From NCBI GenBank assembly GCA_001579985.1, contig LRSR01010613.1, positions 1-37,917 of the forward strand: a stretch of 37,917 bases of DNA, given 5' to 3'. Of this stretch, positions 1 to 9,558 are shown in pieces. The position numbers and the translations under genes were made by a program. Position 1 is the first letter of the stretch, and each line of letters begins with the position of its first letter. The stretch comes from Hypsibius dujardini. Its lineage: Eukaryota > Tardigrada > Eutardigrada > Parachela > Hypsibiidae. Under the pieces are notes generated by a model that worked only from the letters and a program-made list of their open reading frames with translations, was not told the origin of the DNA and made no database searches.

Positions 1-1053
1 ATGCATGGATCGTGGCCAAAATTACGTACCAGCGATTCCACTCCACCGAACAGATGACAATACTAGCCGGACACAGCTCCTGAAAATACAAAATATGTGA
101 AGATAAAAAATAAATCAACCTTTATGTCTGACATGCCGAAAATCTGGTTATATAATGCCGTCACTTAATAAATTCTATTTTTATTTTATCCATCAGCGAA
201 AAATGAATGAAATCCAATGTTAATGGAGAAACTTGTACTAAACTTGTGAAATTATTGTTCTAAATACCTAAAAAACTGCATTACTCATACGTCGTACTTT
301 CAAATAAAATGAAAAATAGATTTTTTTAAAAAATGATGAAGAATGCAAGCTAAAATATTTGTTGCATTAAATTTAACAAGTAAATTAACACAAAAGCTGA
401 AATATAAATCAAGGCCGGAATTTATCAAGAGAAAATTTGAAATCCATTTTCTAGGTTGAATTTAAAACTTCCTATCATTTCATATGAATACCCATAACGC
501 ACACAAAACTAAAAAATTGATGAAAAAATTTTGTGAAAATTAGGTCAAGAGTAAATTCAAAGCTCCACTATTTTTTGAATTGTTTAATTTAATGCTTAAT
601 ACTTTAATGTTAACTTACCAAGTGAATTCCCAGAACTCTCCGTTTCATCAACAGTCCACATCCGTTGCCGACGTTGATGCAAGTGACCTGGAAAAATAGA
701 AAACCCCCATGGTAAAGACTTGTTATAAGATTGATTGGCTGATTAGAAAGCTCAAAAGCCAAACGCAATTTCATCGCTTGATTGACTGCTGGCCATTGAT
801 TGATTGCCGTATTTGGCTATACGAAACGCATCCAAGTGTTTCCGCTTGATTGATTGATTCTCCCGTAAACACTTACCACACTTTCCGGACAGGTCTCCTC
901 CACGTGCTCCGACAGCTTACATTCATGCAGCAACACCCCGCATTTGTGGCAGCGCATGATGGAACAACTCTCAGCGCTTCTTCTGGCGGAGCAGTTGCTG
1001 CGGAAGCAGGACGCGCAGTGGGAGTGACTGTTAGAAGCATTGGGCTGATTCAT
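1..1053 (-). CDS. FBXO30: F-box only protein 30/40-like, N-terminal TRAF-type zinc-finger part (partial)
   Basis: Three exons read on the minus strand: 1053..877, 687..619 and 79..1 (cut by the window edge). Splice sites are GT..AG, all in phase 0. The ATG at 1053 gives MNQPNASNSHSHCASC. The residues that follow keep the order found in FBXO30/FBXO40: an HCASC..C cysteine pair, RCHKCGVLLHECKLSEHV, CINVGNGCGLLMKR, then CPASIVICSVEWNRW. This is the TRAF-like zinc finger ending in the family's CPAS.V.C..EWNRW signature. In the family, a C-terminal F-box recruits SKP1/CUL1 and the protein acts as a ubiquitin-ligase substrate receptor; that part would lie left of the window. The last exon may stop at the GT after NRWY, so the final residues up to position 1 are uncertain. 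I cannot separate FBXO30 from FBXO40. The gene is head-to-head with the SID-1 gene. Confidence 0.8.
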
Positions 1054-2326
1054 TACGCAGCCAGCCAATCAATCAATCAATCACAGCACTCCCAACGATA
1101 GTTCCACTCTAAGATATCTCCTTCCACTCTTACGTCCACCACATTGTAATGATCAATTCTATGTCGAGTGCCTCCAAAAATTAGCCACCAGAAAAAAGAT
1201 TCAACGAATGCAGGAAAAAAACAGTGTCAGCAAAGTGGGGCATGAATAATGAACTCCTCCTATTACGCATAAGCAGAGTGGCGGAGAAAAAAATTATGAC
1301 CAAGAGAAGGAAAGATTAAAATAGTTGAAACGTTTTCAAACCACTGCGGCGTGATGATTCACGCTCGGATAAAAACATCACAAGCAGCTTGTTCGTTTGT
1401 TGATCCATAAAAAATCGTCAGGAAACCGCTGTAGTCTTGTGGTCGCTCTAGCCTGGCTGACAGCGCCGTCAAAACGAACAAATGTAATTAAGCCTCGCCT
1501 TGTCTGTCTGCAGTGTGCGTACTTGTAATCTGGTGGTCATTGTGAATAAACCAAGTTTGTTATGAGTCAAAATCCCACCGGCCAATAGAATTGCTGTGAA
1601 TTTACGCCAATCGACCAATAGAATTTCGGGATTAATTTGTGCGTTTTCCCTGTCTACATGCCGTAGCGATACCCACAAGAGTCACAGGGGGATTTCCCTT
1701 ATTGAACACATCAGGAAGCGGGGCGGGACGACGGTGAACGACCGGATGAGTCATCAGCTGTGATGTAAACAAATCTTCACACAGGAAGATTCCAGCGATT
1801 CCAAAATCGCACTTTTATCTCGCTGTCTACGCGATTGTGATTTACGTCTGACTGAGATATATATAAGAAGAATGGCTAGCGTCACCTGCCGCATTGTTAT
1901 CATTTCCCGCGTTGGAGAATTGTAGCGCGCGACGCCGGGAAGAATCTCACGAGGCGGCCTTGAAATTGGTTTTCGTTCTTTGAAGCGGCGATCTTTCAAT
2001 CTCCGAAACTCTGCCGCCTTTGCAGCGATCACCTCGAAATTTTTTGCAGCGCATAGCCCTTTGCTCAAGCTATGTGCTGGTAGTTTCTGCGAGGAATTGG
2101 GCGAAAATTAGAGCTCGAACATTTTGAGCTGATGCTGGAAGATTTTTGCTGCGAGCCTTGTAAGAACTAATAATTCTACGAATGGTTTTGTTGTTTTGCC
2201 GTTTTCTTAAATTTTATTTTTATTTGAAATAGCCCCCTCTTCGCGAAATCCGATTTTTTCACTAGTGGCAGTATTGGATAGGAATTCAATACTGTGCGGT
2301 ATATATTATATCTGCGAGACGAAAGA
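1054..2326. promoter_or_regulatory. Shared upstream region between the divergent F-box and SID-1 genes
   Basis: 1.27 kb with no supportable gene. It separates two divergent start codons, so both promoters should lie here. A TATA-like string TATATATAAG at 1858-1867 on the plus strand is followed by a GC-richer stretch, and could serve SID-1 with a long 5' leader. Short TTGA/TCAA tetranucleotide runs lie near 1066-1083. The open frames seen here have no recognisable domain. The promoter assignment is inference. Confidence 0.3.
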
Positions 2327-3306
2327 ATGACCGAGTGTCGAGGAGCTCTAAAAGCAGCACTGCTCGTTTGCCTCCTCTTCCCGTGCAGTTACGCTTGGAT
2401 TCGCCAGTTCCACTCCAGTGCACATCTCAGCATTGGGCAGAAATTTGTCCCGGCCGAATTCAACCACACCTACCGTGGGCAGATCAACAGCAATGAGTCG
2501 ATGATTTACGCCTTCAACTACACCCGACTGGACAACGAAACGGACGCCATTCGCGTGACGGTATCCAGCACGAATGCCCTGGAAACTAATCCCATGCTAG
2601 TAGTAATAAAGCAGCAGTTGGGGGTGCTGTCGTGGCAGGTGCCGTTGAATGTGGAGCGCATCTATCCGTTCCTGACGACCAGCCGGACCCTTTGTCCGAC
2701 CATTAATTACCATATCAACGGTAAAAACTGCGGTTGATTTGTTGATTGCTTCATATCGTTATTATTATCGTTGCCTATTATTTGTCTGATTGTCAATTGA
2801 TTCATTGATTGATGCAGTAATCCTCTTGGGTTCCGCTTCTTGTTTGTGTGTGTCTTCGTTTCTTGATTGATTGACCAATTTCGTCAATGGATTAGTCGGC
2901 TGGTGATTTCTTTATTTCCTGATGTTTTCACAGGTCTGAATGAGTCCGCACCGCCCGGCGAAGTCGTCTATCAAGACCTCTACGTCGATCTCTCCACATC
3001 CTCCGCCAGCAACGTGGATTTTGAGTTTCGGGCTTTCCAAGTGCCGGACTTCTTCATAGAAATGAACGTTCCGATGATCTTCAATGTGACTCCGTCCGAG
3101 CCACAGTATGTGGAGTTCGAGATGCCACCGGGGATTGATCGCGTCCTGGTTACGATAGAGTCGTTAGAGGACAACAAATTCTGCAGCTACTTCTCTATTC
3201 AGCCGGTGCATTGCCCTGTGGCTGATGAGGAGTCCCAACTGAGAATTGAAGGTACCTAATTACAGGCAAGGGACCAAAACGCGTGACGGTCAGGAATTCA
3301 GATAGA

Positions 3307-3363
<57 letters not shown>

Positions 3364-3951
3364 GGCATGTCTGCAGATGGGCATGCAACCAAACAGTTCA
3401 GACATTTAGGGCAGAGAACGCTTTGGCCAGGACTGTACGGGAAACTCAAACGAAGGTTCAGCCTTGTAATTATTAGCGTCTCAACCTTATTGCATTACAG
3501 GTTATTACCAGACGGTGACATCCAAGGGATCAATCGTCGTAACACGTGATGATGGCTACGACAAATTTTACATCGTCGTGACCGTGAAACCCGTCGACTT
3601 CTACTGCACCCAAATTGAGCAAATAATCAGCCCCAAGAATGCCACGTATCTCCGTGTGAAAACAGTGAACATCACCGTGACTGAATCCCTCAGCTCCAAA
3701 GGCTACACCATCGCTATCGTGGCTGCCGTCGCCTTTTTCACGGGGTTCTACGTCATTACGTGTGCATTGCTGGCGAGTAATATCGTCAAGTGGAAATACT
3801 GTTTCGGAAAAATGACAGAGGAACGGGTCAGCCAGCCGGATGTTGACTCCCATGGAAAAGTGCTGGATGCACTGGAGAAAGATCTTGAAGGTGGGTGGTT
3901 GATAGTTATTATATATTGGATACACATATCAACAAATTAGCTGATATATGC

Positions 3952-4010
<59 letters not shown>

Positions 4011-5318
4011 GTCAGACAGTCAGACATACATACATACATAAATACATACAGACTGACTTAGAGATTACGTCTGAAAGTCTTTTTTATTTCAGGAAATCCG
4101 ATTCCCGAACCGAATGGCACGGAATATGCCAGTCCGTCAACAAGTGCGAAGACGACCCGTGGCCAGTCAAAGACACCATCACCAAACCAATCTGCTTCGG
4201 ATCTGGCTGTCTCACAACGCCGGACATCCGTTTCCTCTCTTGAGGACGAAGTTGACTTCATTGACGATATGTCCGATGACAAGAACATTGTACGCGGAAA
4301 GACGGTTGTGACTGTATCCGATTTGACGCGGAAAAGTCGGTCACGGCTGTCGAAAAAAGACCGTCAGTATCGCTGGTCTATGATCACTATCTGCATCTTT
4401 TACGGGCTCCCTGTGGCACAGCTAGTCCTGACGTATCAGCGTGTGCTGCGAAGCACAGGTATACTTGTCTGTCTGCCTCTGCCTGTTTCTCATCGATCTA
4501 TTTCTGTCTGTCTGCCTGTTTTTCTGTCAGTCTCTCTGTTTGTTTGTCCGTCTCTTTGTCTGCCCATCTTTAGTTGTTTTCTGTCTTTATGTGCTTTATA
4601 CCTGTCAGTTTATCTGCTTATTTATTCATTTGTTTTTTTCTAAACACAGTAAACTTTATTTTCCAGGAAACGAGGATCTCTGCTATTACAATTTCGCCTG
4701 TGCCAATCCATTGGGCTTCCTCAGCGATTTCAACCACGTCTTCAGCAATATCGGCTACCTTATGCTAGGGTTCCTCTTCATCCTCCTAGTGCGGCGCCGG
4801 CAAATGCAGTATATCAAGAGCCGAAACGACGAGCCCGCCGCGGAAGGCAAAGAAAAAGGCATTCCACCGCAGTTTGAGCTGTTCTACGCCATGGGGTTGG
4901 CTCTGATTATGGAGGGCCTGATGAGTGGCTCCTACCACGTCTGCCCGAGCTACTCCAACTTCCAGTTTGATACATCCTTCATGTACCTAATCGGCGGTTT
5001 GGGTATGCTCAAAATCTACCAGGCTCGTCATCCAGACATCATGCCGAATGCGTACCTGTTCTACGCGTTCTTCGCGCTGATCATCCTGGTGACGGTGCTG
5101 GGGGTGGTATACATCAGCATCTCGGTGTGGATCGGATTTTCCATCATTTTGGTGGTGTTTACGTTTGGATTGAGTGCACAGATTTACTACCTCGGTCGAT
5201 GGTCGCTCGACTGCGGTAAGTTATTCTCTACAGCGAGCCGAGCGGACAGATGAACGAACAACCAGACATATAGAGAACAGACAGATGGACAGACATACAA
5301 ATAGACAGACAAACAGAC

Positions 5319-5371
<53 letters not shown>

Positions 5372-5952
5372 TAGACAGAATTATAGACAGAATTATAGAC
5401 AGAATTATAGACAGAATTATAAATTACAAACTAAGTTACTTTTCAGGTGCTCCGAAGCGAATCTATGATCGAATTCGCACGGACGGTCTCTGTTCCTGGC
5501 CGAAACACGTCGACCGGTTCGTCCTCCTCACCCTGGTCCTGCTGGTCAACTGGACCATCGCTATCATGGGCCCGATCTGGCAGCCGATCGATTTCGCCTC
5601 GTACATCCTCGCGACCTTTGTCTGCAACTACGGCATGTACGTGCTCTTCTACATGGTGATGAAGCTGCGCAGCGGCGAACGCATCAGCCGGCTGACCGTC
5701 CTCTTCATCCTCCTTGCCTGTGCGACCTGGGCTGGCAGTCTCTACATGTTCTACTTCAGCCCGATCAACTGGCAGGAGACCCCGTCGCAGTCGCGGTCAA
5801 TCAATCAGCCGTGTTCGTTGTTGAAGTTCTACGATAAACACGACATCTGGCACATGATGTCTGCATGTAGTTTGTTCTTCTCCTTTATGGTCATGTTGAC
5901 ACTGGACGATGATTTGATGACTGTCTTCCGGAAGGATATTGTCGTCTTTTGA
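2327..5952 (+). CDS. SIDT: SID-1/SIDT family double-stranded RNA transmembrane protein
   Basis: Six exons: 2327-2720, 2934-3251, 3501-3890, 4093-4458, 4667-5215 and 5447-5952. Every intron is GT..AG in phase 1, and the product is 840 aa. A signal peptide (about residues 1-23) leads a large extracellular domain with N-glycosylation sites. The first membrane helix lies near 307-330. A charged serine-rich cytoplasmic loop follows (about 334-470), then a multi-helix core ending in LTLDDDL. The CREST-superfamily set is visible: Ser576, His580 and Asp591 (SGSYHVCPSYSNFQFD), and His804/His808 (HDIWHMMSA). These form the zinc-hydrolase-like site of SIDT proteins. The family carries dsRNA across membranes in systemic RNAi, or handles nucleic acid and lipid in endolysosomes; which applies here is not readable. 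The ATG at 2327 is chosen because it opens the signal peptide. The gene is tail-to-tail with PCGF. Introns 2 to 5 carry tetranucleotide arrays. Confidence 0.95.
2721..2933 (+). repeat. TTGA-rich intron 1 of the SID-1 gene
   Basis: A 213-nt intron with repeated TTGATTGAT-type strings (around 2732-2880). Similar TTGA/TCAA clusters lie near 780-860, 1066-1083, 7313-7327, 8835-8850, 12830-12842, 13105-13126 and 15285-15300. They look like a dispersed simple-sequence feature of this genome, mostly beside or within genes. Confidence 0.5.
3301..3362 (+). repeat. (GATA)n then (CAGA)n microsatellite, SID-1 intron 2
   Basis: A perfect GATA run changes into a CAGA run inside the intron at 3252-3500. 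No exon is affected. Confidence 0.95.
3953..4050 (+). repeat. (CAGA)n then (CATA)n microsatellite, SID-1 intron 3
   Basis: A near-perfect CAGA array of about 60 nt grades into CATA repeats inside the intron at 3891-4092. Confidence 0.95.
4464..4625 (+). repeat. Degenerate (TCTG)n array, SID-1 intron 4
   Basis: An imperfect TCTG-rich tract inside the intron at 4459-4666. It lies in the opposite orientation to the CAGA arrays in introns 2, 3 and 5, so transcripts could pair across exon 5. Confidence 0.8.
5262..5421 (+). repeat. (CAGA)n array plus four AGACAGAATTAT copies, SID-1 intron 5
   Basis: A CAGA array, perfect from about 5320 to 5370, is followed by four tandem copies of a 12-mer (AGACAGAATTAT) up to about 5421. 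All of it lies inside the intron at 5216-5446. Confidence 0.9.
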
Positions 5953-6109
5953 AGATCTATTGTATTTGTGCTGCTGACGTTCGCTTTTGTTCTCTCTCCT
6001 GTGAAATTTTCTGTGATTTTTTAGATTTCGGTATTTTAAATGTTTTTTTTCCGGGCTCTATACCTGTATTCCTTTTTTAAAAGGACCAAGACGAAAAAAA
6101 ATTGTAAAA

Positions 6110-6115
6110 ATTAAA
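6110..6115 (+). terminator. Candidate poly(A) signal (ATTAAA) of the SID-1 gene
   Basis: ATTAAA lies about 158 nt after the stop codon, before the end of the oppositely oriented PCGF gene. There is no AATAAA in the 289-bp gap, so this variant is the best candidate. Confidence 0.35.
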
Positions 6116-6241
6116 GGGATACTAAAAAGTAAAAACAAATTATAAAAAGATTGCGTAAAATGGAGAAACTGGATGTCATTCGCGTGAGCTGATGCACTAG
6201 CGAAAGGGTACCGGCACGGTGTACCTTAACCGAGATCACTA

Positions 6242-7683
6242 TTATGAGATGACCATTTTCTGACGGTAATGCAACACCAGCGGTGGATCCTGTGATTGAA
6301 GCAAAAAAATTCAACAATACCATCTAGAAAGGCATTACGAATCAAGCAGAACTCACGCGAAATCTCCAGCACGTCAGTTCGACAAACTGAAGGGTGTGGT
6401 CTTTCCCGAGAAGCTGCCCGTTGCATTCAATATCCAGCTGTAATGCAAACAATGCGTCCAAAATGTGATTGACGGTCTGGCTGCGTGCCTGTCTGCCCGC
6501 CTCTGTCTATCTGTCTGTCGTCTCTTTGCTCGCCTGCCAACCTACGTGGCTGCCTCTTTGCTTATCCGTGTGCCTGCTTCTGTGTGTCTGTGTGTCTGTT
6601 TGTCTGTCTGTTTTTCTGTTTGTCTGTCTGCCTATCTTTTAGTCTGTCTGTTTATCTGCCAGGTTCTGATGCAATTTAGTTCTAAATCGATACCTCTGAC
6701 CACCGTGAGATATCATCGAAGAGCTCCGCCGCTATAAATTTCCGTATCAATGTGCCCGTCGAATGGTGGGAACAACGAAGATACCGCCGCTCCAACGGTT
6801 TCAACGTCTGGCTCTTGCACTCCAGCTGTACACTCAACTGCTTGTCTTTTCTGTGGCTGTCAGTGGCGTCATGGAGCTTGACCGGCACCGAGACCGGAGT
6901 CGGGCGTCCCACGGGTTGAGCCGGTAAGATGGGAATCTTTTTCGGATTTGGCCTGTTCGGGTTCTGCAGGTAATACTGAAGCTCCCTCTGTTTCTCATCT
7001 AAAACGAAAAACAGATGTGAAAACAACAACTTTGACTATCCGAACAATTGGAGCATGCCTTGGTCGAGATGGGGAAATATCTTGGAGACGATTTTCTGGA
7101 CGATGTGGTCGTGTCTAGAAAAAAATTAATACAAATTAAACCCGCGATTCAAACAACCAGTACACAAACTGCATAAGCATTCCTTAGATTCTGTTTGTTT
7201 GCTCCATTTATCTAAATGAAGCTAAAGACATTAGTAGCCATCTGCTGCCAGCCAAAAGGCCAAATACAAAGTAAAAAACAATCTGATTCTTGTCGTCTGG
7301 CAAAACAATTTAATCAATCAATCAACAGCTCATTCGTCATTAAACTAAACGGGTTATAGAATTTAGCAATTCAAGCAATCAATGCAGACTCCACACACCA
7401 TACTGACCCGATGTAATCCAGAGGATGGCTTTGATGAATTAGAATTTCACATTTGGGGCAACTTCTGTTTTTCTGAAGGTACTTGACCAGGCAGCTTTTG
7501 CAAACTGGAAAGAAAAATACCGGTACTATTATTAAACAGCTTAGGCCATTTAAAAGAGAGCAAGCGACATTTACAGGAATGCAGGCATTCTTTAATGGTT
7601 GTGGCGTCCACGATGCAGCCCTTGCACAAGCGGCATTGGATAATGGGCAACAAACTCCGCATTCGTATCCTCCGTTCCGCCAT
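6242..7683 (-). CDS. PCGF3: Polycomb group RING finger protein, PCGF3/PCGF5 type
   Basis: Six exons on the minus strand: 7683-7575, 7504-7408, 7114-7059, 6998-6694, 6437-6357 and 6289-6242. They total 696 nt and encode 231 aa, close to PCGF3. Residues 17-55 form a C3HC4 RING (CRLCKGC.., ECLHSFCKSCLVKYL, RSCPKC) followed by the family string HQSHPLDYIGHD. The C-terminal half is a RAWUL ubiquitin-like domain (LKPLERRYLRCS, KFIAAEL, LDIECNGQLLGKDHTLQFV) ending in PPLVLHYRQKMVIS. PCGF proteins pair with RING1/RNF2 in non-canonical PRC1 and support mono-ubiquitination of histone H2A in the nucleus. The intron at 7058-6999 is only 60 nt and appears to use a GC donor (CAAG|gcatgc); no GT donor in range keeps the frame. 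PCGF3 and PCGF5 cannot be told apart by eye. It is head-to-head with the uS17m gene. Confidence 0.92.
6476..6662 (+). repeat. Degenerate (TCTG)n array, PCGF intron 5
   Basis: TCTG-rich on the plus strand, so CAGA-rich in the PCGF transcript. It lies wholly within the intron at 6438-6693. Confidence 0.85.
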
Positions 7684-7780
7684 GTTTTAACACCGTGTGA
7701 GCCAGATATGTAGTTGCGAATAATGTCAAGAAAACGCTAAAAAGGATGATTAAAAAACAACACTTCAAACTTTTGCTGCG

Positions 7781-7943
7781 GTTGAGTTTAAAAGAACGAG
7801 AAAGCTAGTTTAAAGAACGGAAAGAACGAAAAAGCTGGGTTGAAGAACATAAAAGCTGGGTTGAAGAACGAAAAAGCTGAGTTGGAGAACAAAAAGCTAG
7901 GTTGAAGAACAAAAAAGCTGAGTTGAAGAACGAAAAAAGTCTA
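7781..7943 (+). repeat. About seven copies of a 21-bp minisatellite (GTTGAAGAACGAAAAAGCTG core)
   Basis: Copies vary by single bases and small indels; the first two are longer. The array fills nearly half of the 378-bp gap between the PCGF and uS17m start codons. It therefore lies in, or beside, both promoters. Confidence 0.85.
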
Positions 7944-8061
7944 ACGAAAATAGTTATTTCGGATCCGGCTCATTGCCTTTTACTTGAGAATCCTGAAGTG
8001 CAGCAGTAATCAGCATAGCACCCCAAGTCCCTCTTTACTTGGATTTCTTTGTCCCATTAGA

Positions 8062-8708
8062 ATGGCAGCCGTGAAGAAACTGATGGTGATCGGGAAAGTG
8101 GTGAGGAAACTCGCTCCGAAGATCTCCCTCGTCGAAGTTCAAACCAATCGTCTCGACTCGTATTTGAACATGGTAAGTTACCAATTGATTTATGAATTGA
8201 CCCCATATATTCTTCAACATCTCCGCGCGCATTCTGTGCATTGATTAGTTGATTACGGTTGACTTTGAAATTTACTCTTTGCGCCATCGGTCGATTGTTG
8301 CTTTGATTGCTTTTCTCCCGATTTTATTTTATTCGCTTGCGCGGTCGCTTGTCACCTCATTTCATATCCATTTTGCTGCAGTACTTCGGGCACTACGACC
8401 AATATCGGGCGGACGACGGACCGCACCTCACCAAGGTGGACGACTACGTTTTGATCCGGTCCAAAGCGAAACCCGAACGGGTCGATCTCATCTACGAAGT
8501 CACCGAAGTTGTAATCCGCGACGGCGTCCTGCGCGATCCGCTGACCGGGAAACGGGTAGTCGGGGACAAGAATCGCATCGACTTCCTGGAGGATATGCAA
8601 GGGATTAATCGGCTGCTGCCGGATCAAGGAAAATGTCAGGAATCGCTCAAGTATTCCGAGAATGACGTGCCGGACGGTCTTCCTCAGGCGGTACGCGATA
8701 AATCGTAA
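8062..8708 (+). CDS. mRpS17: Mitochondrial ribosomal protein uS17m (28S S17)
   Basis: Two exons, 8062-8172 and 8382-8708, with a phase-0 GT..AG intron after an ATG codon; 145 aa. The N-terminus (MAAVKKLMVIGKVV) and the beta-barrel core with V.TNRLDSYLNM, VDDYVLIRSKAKP and YEVTEVVIRDG fit the bacterial uS17 fold. The tail VLRDPLTGKRVVGD matches the mitochondrial subfamily, as does the C-terminal extension beyond the bacterial length. The role is binding 12S rRNA in the small mitoribosomal subunit. The ATG at 8062 is the first in frame after the promoter gap. Its basic, hydrophobic N-terminus may serve as an uncleaved import signal (inference). Confidence 0.9.
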
Positions 8709-9079
8709 CCTCATTGTACCCATCCGGTGGTCTGCTGTATTTTTTTCAATTTCTCCTTTTATTTTGAGGTGTAATTTTGAGGGGAAATATTTGACATCCA
8801 TTGTTTTCTTTTCAAGCAATTGGTTCTGGCTCACTGTAATTGATTGCTTGATGAGTGGGACGGTTTACTTGTTTAACAAATAGCCCAATACATCAATCAA
8901 CTGCCTGCGCTGCTGTTTGGGGCAATTGAAACAATCAATCAGTGAAACAAAGCAGTCACTCGATGAGTCGACGTCTGTCTGTACAGATTTGTGGTTTGAA
9001 CTTTGAATTTAGTCAGAAATCAAATTCAATATCAACCCAGCCGTTCCAAATTTATTTTTGTTCATTTAAAATTCCAAAA

Positions 9080-9373
9080 TGTAGTGTGAATGTTTAAAGT
9101 AAAAAATGTTTGTATTATCTTATTGCCTATAAATGTGTAAACGAAATAAGCTGTTTATATCAGCTTATTATTATTAATTACTTTTTTATTTGAACTAGAA
9201 AAACTATTTCGTATTAGCTTATTAATTACATTGTTATTTATGCCTGTAAATGTTTAAACTAAAAAAACTAGTGTTTGTATTAACTTATGAAATACTTTAT
9301 GTTTGCCTGTATATATTTAGACTAAAAATGCTATTTTTATGAGCTTATCAAATACTTTCATGTTTCCCTGTAA
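9080..9373 (+). repeat. Degenerate AT-rich tandem repeat, unit about 65-75 bp
   Basis: Four or so diverged copies share the elements TGCCTGTAAATGTTTAAACT, AAAAACTATTT, GTATTAGCTTATTAA and ATACTTTATGTTT in that order. The repeat lies in the tail-to-tail gap (8709-9558) between uS17m and FCP1. I see no gene in the rest of that gap. Confidence 0.6.
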
Positions 9374-9437
9374 TGATTGGCAATTCACTGGAAGTCCAGC
9401 TGCGTGTACTGCGCACTTCTAGTTCTATCGAGCACTT

Positions 9438-9443
9438 TTTATT
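9438..9443 (-). terminator. Poly(A) signal AATAAA of the FCP1 gene
   Basis: TTTATT on the plus strand reads AATAAA on the minus strand, 116 nt past the FCP1 stop codon. Spacing and orientation fit. Confidence 0.55.
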
Positions 9444-9558
9444 ATTACTGGCGCTGGGCAATACTGTCGCAGAATACACCCGTCTAAAAACGAACAAAAA
9501 ATCTTGTGCAAAAACGCTCTATCTACACACAACTGGAAACCTTTCCTCCAGACCCAGA

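Noticed and set aside
3530-3925. 131-codon minus-strand open frame
   Set aside because: Antisense to SID-1 exon 3.
4441-4666. N-terminal Cys/Leu-rich extension in frame with SID-1 exon 5
   Set aside because: It is translation of the TCTG-rich intron 4; the true exon begins after the acceptor at 4665-4666.
8352-8834. 160-codon minus-strand open frame
   Set aside because: Antisense to uS17m exon 2 and its 3' UTR; no domain.
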